Positions 8,921 through 17,781 of a stretch of DNA of 64,000 nucleotides are shown here, one piece after another. The notes below the pieces were generated by a model that was not told the DNA's origin, made no database searches, and worked only from the letters and a program-made list of their open reading frames with translations. Source of the DNA: Paracoccus marinaquae (GTDB taxonomy: Bacteria; Pseudomonadota; Alphaproteobacteria; Rhodobacterales; Rhodobacteraceae). The stretch is taken from contig NZ_JAHKNG010000016.1 in the NCBI RefSeq assembly GCF_018860165.1, forward strand, positions 1 through 64,000, read 5' to 3'. Positions within the stretch are counted from its first letter, which is position 1. Each line of letters opens with the position of its first letter. The translations under genes and the position numbers were made by a program.

Positions 8921-10240
8921 TTACTGGTTCTGAGCCTGGAATTCCTCGATCAGCTTGTTGCCGCGCTCGACCACGCTGTCCAGCGCGCCCTGGGCGTCCT
9001 TGGACCCGGCCAGAAGCTGCTCGAATTCCTCGTCGATGATGCCGCGGATCTGGACATAGTTGCCGAAACGCAGGCCCTTGGAATTCTCGGTCGGCGTGTT
9101 CAGCGTGATCTGGCGCAACCCGGTATCGGCGCCCGGATTTTCCCCGAAGAAGCCGGCCATCTGCTCGCCCGCGGCCTGGGTGATCGGCAGATAGCCCGAG
9201 AAGGACGCCCAGTCCGCCTGAACCTCGGGGCTGGACAGGTATTCGAAGAACTTCGCGGCGCCGGCATATTCCGCGTCCGGACGGCCCGACAGGACCCAAA
9301 GCGTCGCCCCGCCGATGATCGAGTTCTGCGGCGCGCCCTCGATATCGTCGTAATAGGGCAACATGCCGAAGCCCAGTTCGAAATCCTTAGCATTGGCCAG
9401 AACCCCGGCGCGGCTGGCCGAGCTGTTCATGATCATCGCGCATTCCTGCGAATAGAACATCGGGGGCGCGTTGTCGCCGCCGACCGGGCCACCGTATTTG
9501 AAGATGCCTTCATCGGCCCAACGCTTCAGGTTGCCCCAGTGCTGCACCTGCGCCGGTCCATTGAGCGTCAGGCGCGCGCCAAGGCCGCCAAAGCCGTTCT
9601 GCTCGGTGCCGATCGGGGCGTTGTGCCAAGCGCTGAAATTCTCGGTCTGGATCCAGCTGACCCAGCCGGTGGTAAAGCCGCAGGAGGCCGCGCCGGATTC
9701 CATGATCTTCTTGGAGAACTCTTCCATCTCGGCCCAGGTCTTGGGCGGCGTGTTCGGGTCGAGGCCGGCCTTCTCGAACACGGTCTTGTTGTAATAGAGG
9801 ATCGGGGTCGAGCTGTTGAACGGCATCGACAGCATGTTGCCGTCGGTATCGGTGTAATAGCCCACGACCGAGGGCAGGAAGGCGTTCGGGTCGAAATTCG
9901 TGCCCTGATCCTGCATCAGCTGATAGACCGGGATGATGGCGCCCTGCGCGGCCATCATGGTGCCGGTGCCGACCTCGAAGACCTGCACGATGGCCGGCTG
10001 TTCCTTGGCGCGAAAGGCGGCGATGGCGGCGGTCATCGTCTCGGGATAGGTGCCCTTGTAGGACGGGATGACGTTGTATTCGTCCTGGCTGTCGTTGAAG
10101 CCCTTGACGATTTCCTCCAGCTTGGCGCCCAGTTCGCCACCCATGGCGTGCCACCACTGAAGGTCGGTCTTGCTCTGGGCCTGCGCGGCCGACAGCGATG
10201 CGATCAGCGCCAGCGCCGAAGCGGTCATAAGACGGGTCAT
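8921..10240 (-). CDS. ugpB: Periplasmic glycerol-3-phosphate-type binding protein UgpB
   Basis: This 439-aa extracellular solute-binding protein captures the substrate of the UgpAEC importer. Residues 1-22 form a Sec signal peptide (hydrophobic core ASALALIASLSAAQAQ). The mature protein opens KTDLQWWHAMGG, the usual UgpB beginning, and carries the binding-site segment SMPFNSSTPILYYNK. The ATG at 10240 has GGGAGGA eight bases upstream; the longer in-frame extension has no such site. It is the first gene of the operon and is preceded by a likely Pho box. Confidence 0.9.
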   Translation of the reverse strand: MTRLMTASALALIASLSAAQAQSKTDLQWWHAMGGELGAKLEEIVKGFNDSQDEYNVIPSYKGTYPETMTAAIAAFRAKEQPAIVQVFEVGTGTMMAAQGAIIPVYQLMQDQGTNFDPNAFLPSVVGYYTDTDGNMLSMPFNSSTPILYYNKTVFEKAGLDPNTPPKTWAEMEEFSKKIMESGAASCGFTTGWVSWIQTENFSAWHNAPIGTEQNGFGGLGARLTLNGPAQVQHWGNLKRWADEGIFKYGGPVGGDNAPPMFYSQECAMIMNSSASRAGVLANAKDFELGFGMLPYYDDIEGAPQNSIIGGATLWVLSGRPDAEYAGAAKFFEYLSSPEVQADWASFSGYLPITQAAGEQMAGFFGENPGADTGLRQITLNTPTENSKGLRFGNYVQIRGIIDEEFEQLLAGSKDAQGALDSVVERGNKLIEEFQAQNQ

Positions 10241-10316
10241 GTCGATTATCCTCCCATTGGAGTTGCGGTTCTCAGCCGGGCCTAGCGACGCCAGGTGACG
10301 GATGCGCAACGATATT

Positions 10317-10334
10317 ATGAAGGAAATGTGACAG
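10317..10334 (-). promoter_or_regulatory. Probable PhoB box upstream of ugpB
   Basis: On the minus strand the site reads CTGTCAC-ATTT-CCTTCAT, two direct half-sites with 4-bp spacing against the known PhoB half-site CTGTCAT (6/7 and 5/7 matches). It ends 76 bp before the ugpB start. PhoB control of ugp operons is established in enterobacteria and rhizobia; binding here is inferred. Confidence 0.6.
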
Positions 10335-10413
10335 TCTTTGATCGAACGGTCAACGCGCCGAGATTCCCGTCCTTATTGTCAGATTTGTCCGCGCCTGACG
10401 CGCGGCCCAATGT

Positions 10414-11418
10414 TCAGGCCCTGTCGGCGGCGCCGAACAGCCCCTTGACGGCCGCGATCAGCGGCAGGACCGTTGCCGCCAGCAGCGGGTTGATCACATG
10501 CTTCACCAGCGGGATCAGGACCAGCCCCAGCAGCAGCCCGAAGATGCCGTCCAGAAGCGCGGTGGTCGCCCAGGCGACCGCGCCGGGCATCTGCGGCACG
10601 GCGAGGGCCGCGGCTTCCGAGACGTCGTGAATCCAGTCATAGGGGGCATGCCATCCCAGTTCGGAAATGCCGTGGATGACGATATTGCCGCCAACCCACA
10701 GCATCGCCGCCGTGCCGACGACGGTGAGCGCAGTCATGAAGCCGGGCATGAACTTCACGATTCCGCGCCCCAATGCGGCCAGCGCGCCGCTGCGCTCGGT
10801 GGCCAGATGCACGCCGGCATCATCAGCCTTCACGATCAGCGCCACCGCGCCATAGACCGCGACGGTGATGCCGATGGCGACGACAGCGAGGATGATCCCC
10901 TTCATCCACAGCGCGTCGCCGGCCGGGATGGTCGACAGCGCGATGGTCATGATCTCGGCCGAGAGGATGAAATCGGTCTTGATGGCGCCCGCCACCCGCG
11001 CCTCTTCCAGCGCCGCGCCATCGCCCTCGGGATGGGTGTGCTTCTTGCTGTCATGGGTGTCGGAGCGGGTGAAGGCATGGGCGACCTTCTCGGCCCCCTC
11101 GAAGCACAGATAAGCGCCGCCGATCATCAGCAGCGGCGTGATCAGCCACGGCGCGAATTGCGACAGGATCAGCGCCGCCGGCAAGAGGATCACCAGCTTG
11201 TTGAAGAACGAGCCGCGGGCGATCTTCCAGACGATGGGCAATTCGCGGTCGGCCTCGAAGCCATTGACGTATTTCGGCGTCACCGCCGCGTCGTCGATGA
11301 CCGCGCCGGCGGCCTTGGCTCCGGCCTTGGCCGCCTGCCCCGCCACATCGTCGATCGAGGCCGCCGCCACCTTCGAGATGGCCGCAACGTCATCCAGCAG
11401 CGCTATCAACCCGCTCAT
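10414..11418 (-). CDS. DUF808 family multi-pass membrane protein (YedI-like)
   Basis: This 334-aa protein begins MSGLIALLDDVAAISK, continues with an Ala-rich helical segment SKVAAASIDDVAGQAAKAGAKAAG and then several hydrophobic stretches (about 72-100, 150-200, 220-250, 285-315). This layout is that of the DUF808/YedI family, an uncharacterised inner-membrane family. A His-rich loop (DTHDSKKHTH) lies at about 119-128. The gene stands alone between ugpB and the sigma/anti-sigma pair. Function is unknown. Confidence 0.85.
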   Translation of the reverse strand: MSGLIALLDDVAAISKVAAASIDDVAGQAAKAGAKAAGAVIDDAAVTPKYVNGFEADRELPIVWKIARGSFFNKLVILLPAALILSQFAPWLITPLLMIGGAYLCFEGAEKVAHAFTRSDTHDSKKHTHPEGDGAALEEARVAGAIKTDFILSAEIMTIALSTIPAGDALWMKGIILAVVAIGITVAVYGAVALIVKADDAGVHLATERSGALAALGRGIVKFMPGFMTALTVVGTAAMLWVGGNIVIHGISELGWHAPYDWIHDVSEAAALAVPQMPGAVAWATTALLDGIFGLLLGLVLIPLVKHVINPLLAATVLPLIAAVKGLFGAADRA

Positions 11419-11520
11419 GTCTCACCCGATCCTGTTTCTGTGGCCTGTCTGGACAGCGAATGGCCGGGGCGCAAGAGGCAAGAAGGCCGCCGCGCGCCCT
11501 TCCCCGGCGATCCGCAACGC

Positions 11521-11874
11521 CTAGCCCCACAGGAAGGCCGCCGCCGCCCCGGCGATCAGCAAGGCCAGCAGAACGCCAAAGGGGCCGCGCCACCAGGGGC
11601 GCCGCGGATTCGGGTCCTGGCTGAGGGGCGGTGCGCCATGTCCCAACGCCTCGCGGATCCGCTGCCGGGCCCGGGCGGGCGCCATCACCGGGGTCAGGCC
11701 GTCGGCCAGAACCGCCAGCACCTCCTGCCAGTCCCGCACCGATTGCGCGAAACCCGGATCGCCCGCAAGCCGTCTGGCCGCCTCCTCGGCCTCGGCCCCT
11801 TCCAACAGCCCGAGCGCCAGTTCGGCGGCCAGAATGTCGTCGTCCGGCGGGGGCAGCGCGTCGCTGTCGGTCAT
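11521..11874 (-). CDS. Short anti-sigma factor lacking the periplasmic domain
   Basis: This 117-aa protein has the N-terminal anti-sigma segment [29 protein letters not shown], a helical stretch and one C-terminal membrane helix (about 98-115), then stops after WG. RskA/ChrR-type anti-sigma factors are commonly about 220-250 aa with a periplasmic sensor domain; here that domain is missing. It overlaps the sigma gene by ATGA, so the two are co-expressed. It would hold the ECF sigma factor at the membrane, but the usual periplasmic signal input is absent. Confidence 0.8.
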   Translation of the reverse strand: MTDSDALPPPDDDILAAELALGLLEGAEAEEAARRLAGDPGFAQSVRDWQEVLAVLADGLTPVMAPARARQRIREALGHGAPPLSQDPNPRRPWWRGPFGVLLALLIAGAAAAFLWG

Positions 11875-12368
11875 TGGCCCGCGCCCTCCCTCAACCGCTG
11901 AAGGTCGCGCCGCAGCCGGTCGCGGATGACATCCACCGGCTCGCCCATGCTGCGCGCGAGGTCGGCATAGCTGGCCCCTTCCAGATAGGCGGCACGGATG
12001 GCGTTGTCCCGCACAAGTTCGGGCCGGGCGCGCGCCCTGCGAAGCCGGTCGATGGCGCCGTTGCGGGCGATGGTGATCAGCCAGGTCATCGGCGACAGCC
12101 CGCTTGCGGCAAAGATCCCGGCATCCTGCCAGACCCGGATATAAACCTCTTCCAGGACCTCCTCGGCATCGGGGCGGTGCTTCAGGATCGACAGGCACAG
12201 TGCATGCAGGCGCGCCGATGTCGCCTCATAAAGCGCATCGAAGGCTGCCCGGTCGCCCTGCGCGGTCCGGGCGATCATCTCATCCGGCTGAAGTCTCTGG
12301 GGGTCCTGCACCGATCTCGCCGCCCTGTCCTGGGATCGCGGCCCGAACTTAGGCAGCCCGGCCGGCAT
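11871..12368 (-). CDS. ECF RNA polymerase sigma factor (SigK/RpoE-like)
   Basis: About 165 aa. Region 2 is clear ([20 protein letters not shown] and [17 protein letters not shown]), and region 4 keeps the helix-turn-helix [21 protein letters not shown]. The stretch between region 2 and the HTH is short: after [13 protein letters not shown] the sequence runs directly into [12 protein letters not shown], so the first helix of region 4 looks reduced. The start is uncertain (12368, or 12278 at MIARTAQGD); neither has a strong ribosome site. It is followed by its anti-sigma partner and lies divergent from cobS. Its regulon cannot be read from the window. Confidence 0.85.
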   Translation of the reverse strand: MPAGLPKFGPRSQDRAARSVQDPQRLQPDEMIARTAQGDRAAFDALYEATSARLHALCLSILKHRPDAEEVLEEVYIRVWQDAGIFAASGLSPMTWLITIARNGAIDRLRRARARPELVRDNAIRAAYLEGASYADLARSMGEPVDVIRDRLRRDLQRLREGAGQ

Positions 12369-12443
12369 CGTCAACGCGCGCCCGCCTTGCACAAGCCTGA
12401 CTTATGCGCGATCAAGGCGCGGATGCGAGGAAAGGGCCCGACG

Positions 12444-13415
12444 ATGCTGGACATGAACGCGAAACCCACCGAAGATATCGACCTGCGCGAGGTGTTCGGG
12501 CTGGACAGCGACATGAAAGTCAAGGGCTTCGCGGAACGCAGCGACCGGGTGCCCGAGACCGACAGCACCTACAAGTTCGACCCCGACACCACCTTGGCGA
12601 TTCTGGCCGGCTTTGCCTATAACCGCCGGGTCATGATCCAGGGCTATCACGGCACCGGCAAATCCACCCATATCGAGCAGGTGGCGGCACGCCTGAACTG
12701 GCCCTGCGTGCGCGTGAACCTCGACAGCCATGTCAGCCGCATCGATCTGATCGGCAAGGACGCGATCAAGCTGGTCGACGGCAAGCAGGTGACCGTGTTC
12801 CACGAGGGTATCCTGCCCTGGGCCTTGCGCAATCCGACGGCGATCTGTTTCGACGAATACGATGCCGGCCGCGCCGATGTCATGTTCGTGATCCAGCGGG
12901 TGCTGGAGGCCGATGGCAAGCTGACCCTGCTGGACCAGAACGAGGTGATCACGCCGAACCCCTATTTCCGCCTGTTCGCGACCGCGAACACCGTGGGTCT
13001 GGGCGACACGACCGGGCTTTATCACGGCACCCAGCAGATCAACCAGGGCCAGATGGACCGCTGGTCGCTGGTCTCGACGCTGAACTACCTGTCGCACGAT
13101 GCCGAGGCCGCGATCGTGCTGGCCAAGAGCCCGACCTACAATACCGAGAAGGGCCGCAAGATCATCAACCAGATGGTGACGCTGGCCGACCTGACCCGGA
13201 CCGCCTTCATGCAGGGCGATCTCAGCACCGTCATGTCGCCGCGCACGGTCATCAGCTGGGCCCAGAACGCGCGCATCTTCGACAGCATCGGCTATGCCTT
13301 CCGGCTGACCTTCCTGAACAAATGCGACGAGCTGGAACGCCAGACCGTGGCCGAGTTCTATCAGCGCCTGTTCGACGAGGAACTGCCCGAAAGCGCGGCG
13401 GCAAAGGCCGGCTGA
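12444..13415 (+). CDS. cobS: Cobaltochelatase subunit CobS
   Basis: This 323-aa AAA+ ATPase is the partner of CobT in the cobalt-inserting CobNST chelatase. Walker [10 protein letters not shown] is at about 67-75, Walker B AICFDEYD at about 133-140, and the start [18 protein letters not shown] is the typical CobS N-terminus. The length matches the family. The ATG at 12444 has GAGG and AAGGG upstream; ATG at 12453 is a possible alternative. cobS and cobT are usually near each other on one strand, so the opposite orientation and 10-kb gap are unusual. Confidence 0.95.
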   Translation: MLDMNAKPTEDIDLREVFGLDSDMKVKGFAERSDRVPETDSTYKFDPDTTLAILAGFAYNRRVMIQGYHGTGKSTHIEQVAARLNWPCVRVNLDSHVSRIDLIGKDAIKLVDGKQVTVFHEGILPWALRNPTAICFDEYDAGRADVMFVIQRVLEADGKLTLLDQNEVITPNPYFRLFATANTVGLGDTTGLYHGTQQINQGQMDRWSLVSTLNYLSHDAEAAIVLAKSPTYNTEKGRKIINQMVTLADLTRTAFMQGDLSTVMSPRTVISWAQNARIFDSIGYAFRLTFLNKCDELERQTVAEFYQRLFDEELPESAAAKAG

Positions 13416-13472
13416 GCGGCGCGATGCCTGCGGCTGTCTGAAACCGCGCGATCGGGACCGGCGCTGCCGGCG

Positions 13473-14396
13473 TCAGTGATGCGCCTCGCGGTTCCGGCCG
13501 AGAATGTCGATCGGCTCGGCGCCGCTTTCGTCGAGGCACTGGTCTTCGACCTGCAAGGTGACGAAGAAGAAGCCGAACCGCTCGCGCAGCATCGCATGGG
13601 CGGCCTTCAGAACCTCTTGCGGGTCATGGTCCTGCGCGACCCGCAGGTGGCTTGAGAAGACATGCTTGCCGCTGGTCAGCGCCCAGGCATGGACATGGTG
13701 GACATCCGCGACACCCTCGAGGTCCTCAAGCTGGCGGGCAACCTCCGGCAGGCTCACCTCGGCAGGCGTTCCCTCCATCAGCAGATGCGCGGCATCCCGC
13801 AGGATGCCCCAGCTTGCCCAGATGAGAACAAAGCCGAAGGCCATGCCAAGCAGCGGGTCGATCAGCAGGAAGCCGGTGAACCTGATGACGAGGGCAGTCA
13901 CGATGATCAGAAGGCTGCCGACGAAGGTCTGGATGACATGCCAGAACGCGCCCCTGACATTCAGGTCGTCCTTGCTCTGCTTCCACATCAGGCCGAGCGA
14001 GATGAACTCGGTCACCAGCCCGCCCGCGGCCGCCAGAAGCATCGGGCCGGTGGGCAGATCGATCGGTTCCGACAGCCGCATCGCCGCCATTGCGATCACC
14101 ACCAGGGCCATGCCCAGCAGGAAGCCGCCATTCACCAGCGCCCCGACGATCTCGGCCCGGTACCAGCCAAAGCTGCGGTCCTCATCCGCGGGGCGGCGGG
14201 CCAGCCGTGCGGCGGTGATCGCGACCAGAACGCCGCCCACCGCCGAGAAGGTATGGAACGCATCCGAAATAACGGCGATGGACCCGGTCCAGAATCCGAT
14301 CCCGAGCTCCACCACGAAATAGATGCCGGTCAGCCAGGCCGATACGGTCATGGCCCGGCCGCTGGAGGGAAGGTGGCCCTGATGTGCGCTGCTCAT
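13473..14396 (-). CDS. Cation diffusion facilitator with altered metal-site residues
   Basis: This 307-aa protein has six membrane helices and a C-terminal cytoplasmic domain with the HHVHAWALTSGKHVFSSHLRV segment of CDF exporters. It should exchange a divalent metal for protons across the inner membrane. Zinc-type CDFs carry HxxxD or DxxxD in TM2 and HxxxD in TM5; here TM2 reads SDAFHTFSA (Asp45, His48, but Ala52 instead of Asp) and TM5 reads WHVIQT (His153, but Thr157 instead of Asp). Metal preference therefore cannot be taken from the zinc family. The gene stands alone, convergent with cobS. Confidence 0.85.
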   Translation of the reverse strand: MSSAHQGHLPSSGRAMTVSAWLTGIYFVVELGIGFWTGSIAVISDAFHTFSAVGGVLVAITAARLARRPADEDRSFGWYRAEIVGALVNGGFLLGMALVVIAMAAMRLSEPIDLPTGPMLLAAAGGLVTEFISLGLMWKQSKDDLNVRGAFWHVIQTFVGSLLIIVTALVIRFTGFLLIDPLLGMAFGFVLIWASWGILRDAAHLLMEGTPAEVSLPEVARQLEDLEGVADVHHVHAWALTSGKHVFSSHLRVAQDHDPQEVLKAAHAMLRERFGFFFVTLQVEDQCLDESGAEPIDILGRNREAHH

Positions 14397-14645
14397 GGTC
14401 TTCGGTCCTCTGCTAATGGTCAGTCCGGTCAGCGTTCCCGCAAGGATGCGCGGGTTTCGGCGTCACAGGCCAAGACGCTCGGGCGGTGGCGGCGTTACAA
14501 TCCGACCTGCTGCGGGGCGGTGGCAGACCTCCGCTCGGTTGCCCGCAGAAGCGATGGGAAGGGAAAGACCCGCCCATCCTGGGCCAGCACCCGTCGAAAT
14601 GCAACGCAGGCCCCGCAGGCGCTTGTCGCAGCTTTGAAAAACCGT

Positions 14646-15119
14646 ATGATCCGACGCATGTTCCGCAATCTTCTGCCCCGCCTGTTCGGTGACGACCTTC
14701 CTCCGCGCCCCCTGGCATCGCAGGATGCCGAGGTTGCCATTGCGGCGCTGCTTGTGCGGCTTGCGCGCTCGGACGATCATTACGATCAGGCCGAAAAGCA
14801 GCGGATCGATCAGGTTCTGGCGCGCCGTCGGGGGCTGAGCAGCGATGAGGCGGCCGAGCGCCGGGCCGCCGCCGAGATGATCGAGGCCGAGGCCCCGGAT
14901 ACCGTGCGCTTCACCCGGGTGGTCAAGGAACGTATCGCGCTGGAGGATCGTGCCGGCGTCATCGCGGCGCTGTGGGAGGTGGCCTATGCCGATCACCGCC
15001 GCGACCCCGACGAGGAATCGATGATCCGGCTTGTGGCCGGCCTTCTGGGCGTGGCCGACCGCGATTCGGCGCTGATCCGGCAGAAGGTTCTGGACGACAT
15101 GGGACTGTCGGAGAATTAG
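14646..15119 (+). CDS. TerB-family (tellurite resistance/DjlA-like) protein
   Basis: This 157-aa, mostly helical protein matches the TerB fold: AIAALLVRLARSDDHYDQAEKQRIDQVL, an acidic helix RTAAE-type region and AYADHRRDPDEESMIRLVAGLLGV, with paired Asp residues that bind metal in TerB. ATG at 14658 is an alternative start. It lies convergent with the puuB-like gene and the two stop codons overlap by four bases. Such proteins occur widely without tellurite resistance; the function here is unknown. Confidence 0.85.
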   Translation: MIRRMFRNLLPRLFGDDLPPRPLASQDAEVAIAALLVRLARSDDHYDQAEKQRIDQVLARRRGLSSDEAAERRAAAEMIEAEAPDTVRFTRVVKERIALEDRAGVIAALWEVAYADHRRDPDEESMIRLVAGLLGVADRDSALIRQKVLDDMGLSEN

Positions 15120-16426
15120 AACCCCAGCCGGTCGCGCAACCCGAACCAGGCCATGCCCGCGACCAGCATCGGACTGCGCAGCAAGGTGCCCCCCGGAAAG
15201 GCCCGTGACGGCAGGGCGGCCATGGCGTCGAAGCCTTCCGCCTGCCCCGCCACCGCCGCGGCCATCAGCCGCCCGGCCAATGTGGCCAGCGCCACGCCAT
15301 GGCCGGAAAAGCCGCTGGCCGACAGGCAGTTCGGTGCCGGGCGCGCGAAACAGGGCATCCGGTTCATGGTGATCGCCAGCGTGCCGCCCCAGGCATGGGT
15401 CAGGCGCACATCCTTCAGTTGCGGATAGACCGACAGCAGATGCGGGCGCACGGTCGCGGCGATGTCCTTGGGAAAGCGATAGGTCACCGTTTCGCCACCG
15501 CCGAAGATCAGCCGCCGCTCGTCATCCATGCGCCAGTAGTTCACCACGAACTTGGTATCTGCCACGGCGGTATGTTCGGGCAGGATCTCGGGGAAATCCG
15601 TCCCCAGAGGCTCGGTCGCAACGATGTAATTGTTGATCGGCATGACCCGGGCCGCGACATGGCGGTCGAGATCACCCAGATAGCCGTTCCCGGCCAGGAT
15701 CACATGGTCGCAGATCACCCGGCCGGTATCGCAATGGACCACGCTGGTCTCGCCGGCCTTGCGGGCATGGGTGATGCGGTGGACATGGCTGTTCTCGAAG
15801 ATATGCGCCCCCGCATCGCGCGCCAGCCGGGCCATGCCGATGGCCAGGTCCAGCGGATGCAGATGCGCCGCGCCCCGGTCCAGATCACCGCCCATATAGG
15901 CGTCGCTGCCGATCAGTCCGGCCAGCGCCTGCCCGTCCAGCGGCCGGATCCGGTCATAGCCGTAATGCCCTGCCAGATGGTCGGCCATGTGGCGGGCGTG
16001 ATCGATCTCGGCCTTGCTGCGGCAGGCATGGGCGATGCCGTCGCGGACCGGCACCCCGGCCTCGGCGGCCAACGCGCGCACCAGTGCCTTGGCCTCCTCG
16101 GCCAGATCCCACAGCCGGCGGGCGTCGTCGCGGCCCAGCCGGGCCTCGAGCCAGTCCACCTCCTGCCGCTGGCCCGACCCCACCTGCCCGCCATTGCGGC
16201 CCGAGGCGCCAAACCCCACCCGATGCGCCTCGAGCAGGGCCACCCGATAGCCGCGCCGGGCCAGATGCAGCGCCGCCGACAGGCCGGCATAGCCGCCGCC
16301 GACCACCGCCACATCGGCCCGCGTCTCGCCCTTCAGCGCAGGAAACGGCTCCAGCGGCAGCCGGGTTTCGGCATAGAGGCTGCGCGGATATTGCCCGCGC
16401 CGGTCGTTCACATAGAGCAGGTTCAT
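15116..16426 (-). CDS. FAD-dependent amine oxidoreductase (gamma-glutamylputrescine oxidase-like)
   Basis: This 436-aa DAO-family flavoprotein has the FAD dinucleotide-binding motif VVGGGYAGLSAALHLARRG at about 41-59, then GFGASGRNGGQVGSGQ, as in PuuB. The C-terminal half has GGTLAITMNRMP and SGFSGHGVALA, typical of the family. Its ATG at 16426 overlaps the stop of the glutamine-synthetase-like gene by ATGA. Gamma-glutamylputrescine oxidase removes the terminal amine of gamma-glutamylated putrescine in the Puu pathway, and the upstream gene would make that substrate. Other gamma-glutamylated amines are possible. Confidence 0.87.
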   Translation of the reverse strand: MNLLYVNDRRGQYPRSLYAETRLPLEPFPALKGETRADVAVVGGGYAGLSAALHLARRGYRVALLEAHRVGFGASGRNGGQVGSGQRQEVDWLEARLGRDDARRLWDLAEEAKALVRALAAEAGVPVRDGIAHACRSKAEIDHARHMADHLAGHYGYDRIRPLDGQALAGLIGSDAYMGGDLDRGAAHLHPLDLAIGMARLARDAGAHIFENSHVHRITHARKAGETSVVHCDTGRVICDHVILAGNGYLGDLDRHVAARVMPINNYIVATEPLGTDFPEILPEHTAVADTKFVVNYWRMDDERRLIFGGGETVTYRFPKDIAATVRPHLLSVYPQLKDVRLTHAWGGTLAITMNRMPCFARPAPNCLSASGFSGHGVALATLAGRLMAAAVAGQAEGFDAMAALPSRAFPGGTLLRSPMLVAGMAWFGLRDRLGF

Positions 16427-17781
16427 ACGTTCAGCAGCAGATGCTCGCGCTCCCACGGGCTGATGACCTGCAGGAACTCCTTGTATTCGTTGCGCTTCAC
16501 CGCCTCGTAGACGGCCGTGAACTCTTCGCCCAGAACACCGCGCATGGCCGCGCTTTCGGACATCAGGTCCAGCGCGTCGCCCAGATTGTAGGGCAGTTCG
16601 TCCTCGGACATATAGGCGTCGCCCAGACATTCGGCGCGCGGGTTCTCGGCCTCCAGAAGGCCCAGATAGCCGCAGGCCAGGCTGGCGGCGATGCCCAGAT
16701 AGGGGTTGCAGTCCATGCCGGCCAGCCGGTTCTCGATCCGCCGCGCCTCGGGCCCCGAGATCGGCACCCGCAGCCCGGTGGTGCGGTTGTCGCGTCCCCA
16801 TTCCAGATTGATCGGCGCCGCGAAATCCGGGACATAGCGGCGATAGCTGTTCACATAGGGCGCCAGCAAGGCCACCGCCGCCGGCAGGTGCTTCTGCATC
16901 CCGGCGATGAAATGCAGGAACTCCGGCGTCTCGCGGCCCTGCGCGTCCGAAAAGATGTTCCGGCCGCTGTCCAGTTCCACCACCGAATGATGGATATGCA
17001 TGGCGCTGCCCGGCTCGCCCTCGATCGGCTTGGCCATGAAGGTGGCAAAGCAGTCATGGCGCAGCGCCGCCTCGCGGATCAGGCGCTTGAAGTAGAAGAT
17101 TTCGTCGGCCAGGGCGACCGGATCGCCGTGATTGAGGTTGATCTCGACCTGACCGGCGCCGCCTTCCTGCAGGATGCCGTCGATCTCGAACCCCTGCGCC
17201 TCGGCGAAATCGTAGATGTCGTCGATGACCTTGCCGTATTCGTCCACCGCCGACATGGAATAGGCCTGCTTGGCGGCGGCCCGCCGGCCGGTGCGGCCCA
17301 TCGGCGGGATGATCGGCTGGTTCGGGTCGAGGTTGCGGGCAACGAGGAAGAATTCCATCTCGGGCGCCACGACCGGCTTCCAACCCTTCTCGCGATAGAG
17401 GCCAAGCACGCGCTTCAGCACGTTGCGCGGCGCCACGGGCACCGGGTTGCCCTGCTGGTCATAGGCGTCGTGGATCACCTGCATGGTCCAGTCCGCCGTC
17501 CAGGGCGCCGCGGTGGCGGTGCTGAAATCCGGGGTCATGATCATGTCGGGCTCGGTGAAGGCTCCGGACGGGTTCTCGGCCCATTCGCCGGTGATCGTCT
17601 GCAGGAAGATCGAGTTCGGCAGGTAGAACTTGTCCTGATGGGCGAATTTCGAGGCCGGCATGGCCTTGCCCCGCGCCACCCCGGCGATGTCGGCCAGAAT
17701 GCATTCGACCTCGTCCAGCCGGCGGCCGGCCATGTATTCGCGTGCGGCCTCGGGGGCCTTTTCCATCCATGCCGCGCTCAT
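16423..17781 (-). CDS. Glutamine-synthetase family enzyme (gamma-glutamylamine ligase, PuuA-like)
   Basis: This 452-aa protein has the glutamine-synthetase fold: the metal-site PEMEFFLV segment at about 144-151, GGAGQVEINLNHGDP, the MHIHHS loop and NRTTGLRVPISGPEARRIENRLAG near 345-366. The length and lack of the adenylylation-type C-terminus fit the GlnT/PuuA-like group, not housekeeping GlnA. It would ligate glutamate to an amine such as putrescine using ATP. It overlaps genes on both sides (amidotransferase upstream, oxidase downstream) by ATGA. Confidence 0.88.
   Translation of the reverse strand: MSAAWMEKAPEAAREYMAGRRLDEVECILADIAGVARGKAMPASKFAHQDKFYLPNSIFLQTITGEWAENPSGAFTEPDMIMTPDFSTATAAPWTADWTMQVIHDAYDQQGNPVPVAPRNVLKRVLGLYREKGWKPVVAPEMEFFLVARNLDPNQPIIPPMGRTGRRAAAKQAYSMSAVDEYGKVIDDIYDFAEAQGFEIDGILQEGGAGQVEINLNHGDPVALADEIFYFKRLIREAALRHDCFATFMAKPIEGEPGSAMHIHHSVVELDSGRNIFSDAQGRETPEFLHFIAGMQKHLPAAVALLAPYVNSYRRYVPDFAAPINLEWGRDNRTTGLRVPISGPEARRIENRLAGMDCNPYLGIAASLACGYLGLLEAENPRAECLGDAYMSEDELPYNLGDALDLMSESAAMRGVLGEEFTAVYEAVKRNEYKEFLQVISPWEREHLLLNV

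Noticed and set aside
12369-12443. Cobalamin riboswitch before cobS or cobT
   Set aside because: Neither upstream region has the length or the B12-box for such an element.
14397-14645. Possible RNA or riboswitch in the 249-bp gap before the TerB gene
   Set aside because: No recognisable fold, no cobalamin box and no terminator next to it; I see nothing firm here.
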